NCBI GenBank assembly: GCA_000277445.1
Contig: AJWJ01000223.1
Location: forward strand, 1-36,309
Origin: Polysphondylium violaceum
Taxonomy: Eukaryota; Evosea; Eumycetozoa; Dictyosteliales; Dictyosteliaceae
Direction: 5' to 3'
DNA length: 36,309 nucleotides
In this document: positions 29,839 to 36,309 of the stretch, one piece after another
Position numbering within the stretch: the first letter of the stretch is position 1
Layout: the number at the start of each line of letters is the position of its first letter
The notes under the pieces: model-generated
What the model saw: the letters and a program-made list of their open reading frames with translations, nothing else
Databases searched by the model: none
What the model was told of the DNA's origin: nothing
Translations under genes and position numbers: made by a program

Positions 29839-32139
29839 ATGAACAAGTTTGTGATACTTGGAATTATAGTATTGATAGGATCAGTTTGTTATAATGATTA
29901 TTTACACAAACGAGATATAAAGACTAGATTACAGAGTCGAAATGGTCATACACATCTGCATAGCATGCCCGAGGATGATTATAGTGACGATGATGACAAG
30001 AGACTGTTCCAGAGAGATATATATTCATCGACAGAGCTTGAAATTCAGCAACTCAACATCAAGTTTTCAGACGCTGTCAGACATGCACTCAAAAACAATA
30101 TGCCAGTCGTGTCGCTCGAGTCGACCATCATCTCACACGGCATGCCATATCCCCAAAACTACAAGACTGCCAAGGCGGTTGAGGACATTGTGCGTGAAAA
30201 TGGCGTGGTGCCCGCTACGATTGCCGTCATCAATGGCACCATTCACATTGGTTTGAGTGATGACGAGATACACTATTTGTCAAAGGTTGGTAAGGTGGCT
30301 GTAAAGACATCGCGTAGAGATTTGGCGTTGGTCACTGCACAAAAGCTCACTGGTTCCACGACTGTCTCTGCCACCATCTTTCTCTCGAACCTTGTCGGCA
30401 TAAAGATCTTTGTCACAGGCGGTCTTGGCGGCGTGCATCGAGGTGCCGAGACATCAATGGACATTTCTGCCGATTTGACAGAGTTGGGCAAGAATGGCGT
30501 GATGGTCGTCTCTGCTGGTGTAAAGTCTATTCTTGACATTGGGAAGACACTCGAGTATCTCGAAACACAGGGTGTCACTGTCATCTCTTTGGGCACCAAC
30601 GAATTCCCTGCTTTCTTTACCAAAGCCAGTGGATTCAAGTCACCAAATCGTCTCGACACACCCGCAGACATGGCTGGTGTGCTCTATTCAAACCAAAAGC
30701 TTCGTCTCAACAGTGGTATCGTTGTGGCCGTTCCCAACAACAATGAAGACTCGCCAGAGATAAACAGGGCCATCCAAGACTCTATCGAGCAGGCCGAAAA
30801 GGAAAAGATCGTTGGCAAAGACATCACACCCTATCTTTTGGCCAAAGTCAATGAAAAGACCAAGGGCAAGTCGTTAGAGTTTAACATTATGTTGATCAAA
30901 AATAATGCTCGTATCGGCTCCCTCATTGCCGTCGAGTATAACAAGATATGCAAACAAAAGCGAGCAGAGAGGGCATCAGCCGCCTCTGCAGCACAAGAGT
31001 CCAACAGTCTTGTCGTGCTCCAACACTACCTCCCTCTCTCACTCCACAAATACCTCCCACCCTACTTTCAAGCAAAGAGAATCGTGTCTCCCCCCACCCC
31101 ATCCTCCCTCGCCTCTGCCTCTGAGCACCGTCACAAGGTTGTCGTACTCGGAGGCGCCGTGCTCGACATGATCTCACATCCATACAAAGACACTGGCTTC
31201 AAGCTAAAGACCTCGAATCCCGGTCTCCTCTCGACCAAAATGGGAGGCGTCGGAAGAAACATTGCTGAGGTGTTGGCCAGAATGAAGTTCCATCCACTCT
31301 TTATCAGTTTGGTCGGTCAAGACATCCATTCCAACATCCTGTTGGACCACTTTCACTCACTGTTCCTCTCAACCCGTGGCATCAAGTCGAGCCCCACCCT
31401 CAAGACCGCCATCTACAATGCCATCATGGACAGCCGTGGAGACCTGGCCGTCGCCATTGCCCAGATGGATATCTTTGATGCCATCAATCCCTCGCTGATC
31501 AAAGAGTTTGCTCAAGAGATTCAAGAGGCCAAAATCGTCGTTTTGGACGGCAACCTCCCCGTCGAGTCCTTCCAATACATTGCCCAGCTCGTCGCCGAGA
31601 AAAATATCCAAGTCTGGTTTGAGCCCACCAGCGTCTACAAATCCACCAAGCCCATCGCTGCCTCAACCCTCTCCATGATCACTTACACCTCGCCCAACAA
31701 AGACGAGCTCTGGGAAATGTCTGCCATGATTGTCAAACAAAACCCCAAACTCGCCGTCTATTTGGATAACATTGGTGCCAACGAAAAAGGCCTCGAGGCC
31801 GTCAAGGCCCACACCAAGGTCCTGTTGGCCTCAGGTATCCAAAATGTTCTGACTAAGCTCGGTCCCGAGGGAGTGTTGCTTGGCTACCAACAAAACAACA
31901 TTGCCGTCGCAGAGCAAGACAAGTTTGTATTCGAGTCTTTCCCCGCACCCCCCGTCGACAACATTGTCGATGTCACTGGTGCCGGTGACAGTCTAGTGGG
32001 CTGTGCCATCTATGCACTCCAGCACCTTGGCACTGATTTACAAACTGCCATCTCAAAATATGGTTCAAAGTGTGCCGAAGCCAGTCTCTTATCATCTGAT
32101 CCAATTTCAAATAAACTCTCACCACATATCTTTGAATAA
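29839..32139 (+). CDS. Bifunctional pseudouridine-5'-phosphate glycosidase / PfkB sugar kinase
   Basis: The intronless protein of 766 residues degrades pseudouridine. The kinase half should make pseudouridine 5'-phosphate, and the glycosidase half splits it to uracil and ribose 5-phosphate. Residues 1-20 (KFVILGIIVLIGSVCY) form one membrane segment or signal anchor. The PsuG domain is about 63-375, with catalytic E94 (SLESTIISHG), K156 (VAVKTSRRDL) and K229 (SAGVKSILD); their spacing of 62 and 73 residues equals that of E31, K93 and K166 in E. coli PsuG. The PfkB domain runs from about 433 to the end: VVVLGGAVLDM, GGVGRNIAE, and DVTGAGDS with catalytic D717. Fused forms are known in fungi and animals. 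The linker and kinase part are strikingly C/G-ending in codon use compared with the flanks. Confidence 0.95.
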   Translation: MNKFVILGIIVLIGSVCYNDYLHKRDIKTRLQSRNGHTHLHSMPEDDYSDDDDKRLFQRDIYSSTELEIQQLNIKFSDAVRHALKNNMPVVSLESTIISHGMPYPQNYKTAKAVEDIVRENGVVPATIAVINGTIHIGLSDDEIHYLSKVGKVAVKTSRRDLALVTAQKLTGSTTVSATIFLSNLVGIKIFVTGGLGGVHRGAETSMDISADLTELGKNGVMVVSAGVKSILDIGKTLEYLETQGVTVISLGTNEFPAFFTKASGFKSPNRLDTPADMAGVLYSNQKLRLNSGIVVAVPNNNEDSPEINRAIQDSIEQAEKEKIVGKDITPYLLAKVNEKTKGKSLEFNIMLIKNNARIGSLIAVEYNKICKQKRAERASAASAAQESNSLVVLQHYLPLSLHKYLPPYFQAKRIVSPPTPSSLASASEHRHKVVVLGGAVLDMISHPYKDTGFKLKTSNPGLLSTKMGGVGRNIAEVLARMKFHPLFISLVGQDIHSNILLDHFHSLFLSTRGIKSSPTLKTAIYNAIMDSRGDLAVAIAQMDIFDAINPSLIKEFAQEIQEAKIVVLDGNLPVESFQYIAQLVAEKNIQVWFEPTSVYKSTKPIAASTLSMITYTSPNKDELWEMSAMIVKQNPKLAVYLDNIGANEKGLEAVKAHTKVLLASGIQNVLTKLGPEGVLLGYQQNNIAVAEQDKFVFESFPAPPVDNIVDVTGAGDSLVGCAIYALQHLGTDLQTAISKYGSKCAEASLLSSDPISNKLSPHIFE

Positions 32140-32955
32140 ATAAAGTAAATATAAATAAATCTAAATCATATAATATAAATGGAAATTTCTTTTTTTATTC
32201 ATTTTATTTGAAAAAACTAAATACTAATCTAATGCGCATTATTTTCCTTTTGCAGAATTAAGATTGATTAAAGAATCTTATTTGGAAAAAAAAAAAAGAA
32301 AAAAAGGTATACTAATTTGTTTTCTTTTCAATTTTTGTAACGACATATGATAAATATGAAAAAGAATATTACCCAATCGAAAATGGTTTCTATAAATACT
32401 CATCACAGAGATTTTACCCCACTTCACCCTTTATTGTTATTTTTATGTTCTCAATCTTTCAAAAAAAAAGTGTGATTGAAATGCACGTGAATGGGGTGTT
32501 TTGGGAAAAAAAAAAAAAGTGAAGGATTGTGGGTGATGAGTACCCCCAAAAAGTAACATTTATTTTTTTTACAACAAAATTATTTCGGTGCATATTGATT
32601 TAGTTCAAAGAGTAGATGCCCCACACAAACATACATCCAACAAAAACAACAAACGCAAAACATCACACACGCACTCCTCACAAAAACATAAACACATATA
32701 CACACAACCAAATATATTTTTATATTATTTAATATACAATTATTTTTAATTATTTTTTTTCATTATTTACAAATTGGCAGAATATACTCTACTCTCAGCA
32801 CTATACATTCATATTATTTTATTTTTGAATAATACAAATTAGCTTGGAGTACAAATACATAAAAATAATAAGCAATAATAATAGTATTAATTCATTTGTT
32901 CACTCACTATCTACAGTTCTCATTCCCTTCATAGCTATTATCAACAACAATAATA
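32140..32955. promoter_or_regulatory. Intergenic, upstream region of glycogen phosphorylase
   Basis: The left part, 3' of the pseudouridine enzyme, has palindrome TAATGCGCATTA (32230-32241) and a 7-bp hairpin TAAGATT/AATCTTA near 32260-32281. Around 32484 is an E-box CACGTG followed by G/T-rich ATGGGGTGTTTTGGG and TTGTGGGTGATG, resembling the G-boxes bound by GBF in post-aggregative dictyostelid promoters. From about 32610 the DNA is CA-rich, like a 5' leader. The promoter reading is an inference. Confidence 0.4.
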
Positions 32956-35952
32956 ATGCAAGAAGATAAAAAATTTGATTCTCCTTCGGGAATAGGTAGA
33001 CCTACTTTAAATAGATCTGGTTCTATCTCTGCCACTGGTTTTCCACAAAGAATTTCGAGAGAAAATTCTCAATCAAAGTAAGTAGTAGTAGTAGTAGTAG
33101 TTGTAATATCTTCTTTGATATTAATATAATGTTAAATTAGAATTGACAATAGTCATATTAAATCAAAACCACAAGAGATTCAATCAAATTTAACTACAAT
33201 TGATGAAAAATTATTTAAACAACGTCCAATTGACAAAGAGGATGAAAGACAATTGTTATGGGCCTTTTTGGCATCCTATTTACCAGATGACAAGAGTTCA
33301 TTACAAAAACAATTTGTCCAACACGTTGAATTTACTTTGGCCCAAACTAGAACTGAAGCCACTAATTTCTCGGGTTTCCAAGCACTTAGTTATTGTATTA
33401 GAGAACGTTTGATTGAGAGATGGAAGGATACCATCCTCTTTTTCAAACAAAAGAATGTTAAACAAGTAAACTACCTCTCTTTGGAATTTCTCATTGGTAG
33501 ATCATTACAAAATTCATTGGGTGCTCTGGGCTTGACTGGCAAGTATTCCGATGCTCTCAAAGATCTTGGTTTCCAACTAGAGGATCTCTATGATGAGGAA
33601 AGAGATGCGGGTCTTGGTAATGGTGGTCTCGGTCGTTTGGCTGCCTGTTTTATGGACTCGTTGGCCACTTGTAATTTCCCTGGTTTTGGTTATGGTCTTC
33701 GTTATAAATTTGGTATGTTTTATCAAACCCTTGTCGATGGTGAGCAAGTTGAACTCCCCGATTATTGGTTAAATTATGGCAGTCCATGGGAAATTGAACG
33801 TTTGGATGTATCATATCCAATTGGCTTTTGTGGTACTTGTAAAGAGGTTGAAGAGAATGGAAAAAAAGTTTGGAAATGGGAGCCTGCCGAAGAGATGTTG
33901 GCCGTCGCTTATGATTATCCAATCCCAGGTTTCAAAACATTTAATACCTTAAATATTCGTCTCTGGAGTTCCAAACCATCTTCTCAATTTAATTTAGAAT
34001 CGTTCAATCGTGGTGATTATCTCGGTGCCATTAGAGAAAAGGAACAATGTGAAAACATTACCAATGTCCTCTATCCAAACGATAACACTATGCAAGGTAA
34101 AGAACTTCGTCTCAAACAACAATTCCTCTTTGTCTCTGCTACAATCCAAGATATCATTACACAATTTAAAGAGACTGGTAAACCATTCTCTGAATTCCAT
34201 AACTCTCACGCCATTCAATTAAACGATACTCATCCAACATTGGGTATTTTGGAATTGATGAGATTATTGATTGACAATGAAGGACTCTCTTGGGATCAAG
34301 CTTGGTCTATCACAACCAAGACTTTCTCTTATACCAATCACACTGTTTTACCAGAGGCTTTAGAAAGATGGAGTGTTGGAATGGTTGAACATTTACTCCC
34401 ACGTCACATTAGAATTCTCTATGAAATTAATGATCAATTCCTCAAATTGGTTGAAAAGAAATGGCCTGGAGACATGGAAAAGAGAAGAACTCTTTCTATT
34501 ATTGATGAAGATCATGGTAAATTTATTCGTATGGCTTCATTGGCTATCGTTGGTTCTCACACCATTAACGGTGTCGCTGTTTTACACTCTGAATTGGTAA
34601 AAAGTGATGTATTCCCATTATTCTATGCTTTATGGCCAGAGAAATTCCAAAACAAAACCAATGGTGTCACTCCAAGACGTTGGATTCAACAAGCCAATCC
34701 AGATCTCGCCAATCTCTTTACCAAATCATTAAATTCTGATCGTTGGTTGGTTCAATTGGATCTCATCAAAGATTTGAAAAACATGGCAGACAATGCATCA
34801 TTCCAAAAGGATTGGATGGAAATCAAGAGAGCAAACAAAATTAGATTAGCCAAATATATTGAAAAGACTTGTGATATCGTTGTCAATTGCGATGTACTCT
34901 TTGATTGCCAAGTCAAGAGATTCCATGAATACAAGAGACAACTCTTGAATATTCTTGGTGTCATTCACCGTTACTTGGAAATTAAAAAGGGCATTAAAAC
35001 CGCCCCAAGAGTGATCATCTTTGGTGGTAAGGCTGCTCCTGGTTACTATATGGCTAAAAATATTATCAAACTCATAAACAATGTGGCCGAGGTTGTAAAT
35101 AATGATCCTGCCGTTGGTGATCAACTCAAGATTGTTTTCATTCCCAACTATTGTGTATCCAATGCTGAAATCATTATTCCCGCCAGTGATATCTCTCAAC
35201 ACATCTCTACTGCCGGTACAGAAGCTTCAGGTACAAGTAACATGAAATTCAGTATGAATGGTGGTTTGATTCTCGGTACTCTTGATGGTGCCAACATTGA
35301 AATCAGAGAGGCCATTGGCAAGGAAAACATGTACATTTTTGGTGCCAAAACTGAAGACGTAAACAATGCCAGAAAGAAGATCCATAATGGTACCTTTAAA
35401 CCAGATCCAAGATTTGTTTCTGTCATCACTGCCATTGAAGAAAACACCTTTGGTGAATATGAACAATTCAAACCCATCGTAGACTCTATTACCTCCGGTA
35501 ATGACCACTACATTGTTTCCTTTGACTTTGGATCCTATGTTGATGCTCAAATACAAATTGACAATGACTATTATAAAAACAAAGCTGGTTGGGCCAAGAA
35601 ATCAATTCTTGCCTCTGTTTTGTGCGGTACTTTTAGCTCTGATAGAACCATCAAAGAGTATGCCAGTCAAATTTGGGGTATTGAGGAATGGAAGAAACCA
35701 GGTCCAGTCCACTTGTCAAATGAAGAGGCCAAATCTTTATTGGATAAGAGAGACAATCCAATGATTGGTAGTCCAAATGATGTCAACGCCATCTCTATTG
35801 AAAGACTCTCTCCCTTGACCTTTGTTAAACAAACCTCTACTAGTCCATTGGTCGTTGTAAATCAAAATGAACTTGGAGTTAAAAAACAAGCCTTTATTCC
35901 AAAAAATACTACCAAAGGTTTTGCTCCCTCTTCTGGTAATCCAACCAATTAG
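32956..35952 (+). CDS. glpD: Glycogen phosphorylase, long form (two exons)
   Basis: Exon 1 is 32956-33077 (MQEDKKFDSPSGIGRP), the intron 33078-33140 (63 bases, GTAAGT...TTAG, with a GTA repeat; phase 2) and exon 2 33141-35952, giving 977 residues. It releases glucose 1-phosphate from glycogen with pyridoxal phosphate. Visible blocks are DAGLGNGGLGRLAACFMDS, the QLNDTHP segment, NGVTPRRWI, VKRFHEYKRQLLN, and EASGTSNMKFSMNG with the PLP lysine (K743). About 95 residues precede the conserved start (LLWAFLASYL), rich in Ser/Asn. D. discoideum has a short AMP-dependent form (glpV) and a long developmental form (glpD); the length and extension favour glpD. The symbol rests on that comparison only. 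The C-terminus has a 100-residue tail. Confidence 0.93.
33080..33101 (+). repeat. (GTA)n microsatellite inside the phosphorylase intron
   Basis: Six or seven GTA/AGT units directly follow the splice donor GTAAGT, so the repeat extends out of the donor itself. It is one of several trinucleotide tracts in the window. Confidence 0.7.
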
Positions 35953-36309
35953 TTTATAGTTTAGCAATATTATCTTTATAAAAAAAATATTATAATTGAA
36001 AAGTAAAAAAATGAAATAAATATCTCTATCGTTTTATGTTTTTTTAAAAAAAAAATAGTATATTCCGCGCTAGAGACGAGGGCAACAAATTTTGGACAAG
36101 AAAGGATAATGGATTTTCTTGATTTTTTCAAAAAAAACAAAAATTTTTTTAAATTTTTTTTGTGAAAAATGAATGAAAAGATGAATGAGAATACATTTAA
36201 AATAATAAATAATCAATCATATAAATATATATATGGATATATTCAAATATATATTTAATCAAGTTTACATTAGAAAAAATATATTTAGATATATAAAAAT
36301 AATCAATAG
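35953..36309. other. Intergenic 3' flank of glycogen phosphorylase
   Basis: This is AT-rich with A and T homopolymers. A short patch at 36066-36090 (CGCGCTAGAGACGAGG) stands out in composition but gives no recognisable gene. Confidence 0.5.

Noticed and set aside
29839-32139. Recent horizontal transfer of the pseudouridine enzyme because of its GC-rich codons
   Set aside because: The RasGAP domain region (24.3-24.9 kb) is similarly GC-rich, and fused enzymes exist in other eukaryotes. Expression or local composition explains it as well.
29839-32139. CRISPR arrays, prophage or insertion sequences anywhere in the window
   Set aside because: No spaced direct-repeat array, transposase, reverse transcriptase or integrase reading frame is visible; the DNA is eukaryotic nuclear sequence.
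32527-32534. ACCCACAA on the minus strand as a DUSE for a small RNA
   Set aside because: The DNA at the expected start distance is mostly homopolymer, with no RNA-like sequence.

Overview
The window looks like nuclear DNA of a dictyostelid social amoeba, probably not D. discoideum itself. The reasons are a cluster of FNIP-repeat genes (a family hugely expanded in dictyostelids), AT-rich intergenic DNA with long homopolymers, Asn/Gln/Thr/Ser tracts in proteins, short GT-AG introns of about 45-125 bases, profilins, and a long-form glycogen phosphorylase. A composition with GC-richer coding patches (30.1-32.1 kb, 24.3-24.9 kb) suggests one of the less AT-extreme groups (Cavenderia, Heterostelium or relatives). 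That placement is an inference.

Layout: 1-401 is the 3' end of a papain-type cysteine proteinase (+). 402-2321 has no protein gene; it holds a tRNA-Gly(GCC) gene at 1242-1312 and several unexplained structured or GC-raised stretches. From 2322 to 29302, thirteen consecutive genes lie on the minus strand: an FNIP protein, a bacterial-type cyclopropane fatty acid synthase, three head-to-tail FNIP genes, three tandem profilins with a relic of a fourth, a long FNIP gene that appears to be two family members joined by an intron, a low-complexity nuclear-like protein, a RasGAP-DUF547 protein, proteasome subunit alpha-6 and a MIX23/CCDC58 mitochondrial protein. The last 6.5 kb is on the plus strand: a bifunctional pseudouridine-5'-phosphate glycosidase/PfkB kinase with an N-terminal membrane anchor, and a glycogen phosphorylase with an N-terminal extension.

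Many gene models had to be assembled across introns by reading frame and splice-site match. Several FNIP genes have a tiny first exon (one to eight codons) that simple ORF calling misses. The profilins share an intron at the same position and phase, which supports tandem duplication. I see no operon-like pathway. The neighbouring FNIP and profilin arrays reflect local duplication; the remaining genes are housekeeping or signalling genes. The points most worth a second look are the double FNIP gene, the profilin array with one member that has lost the signature motif, the bacterial-type Cfa gene, and the structured non-coding DNA around the tRNA.
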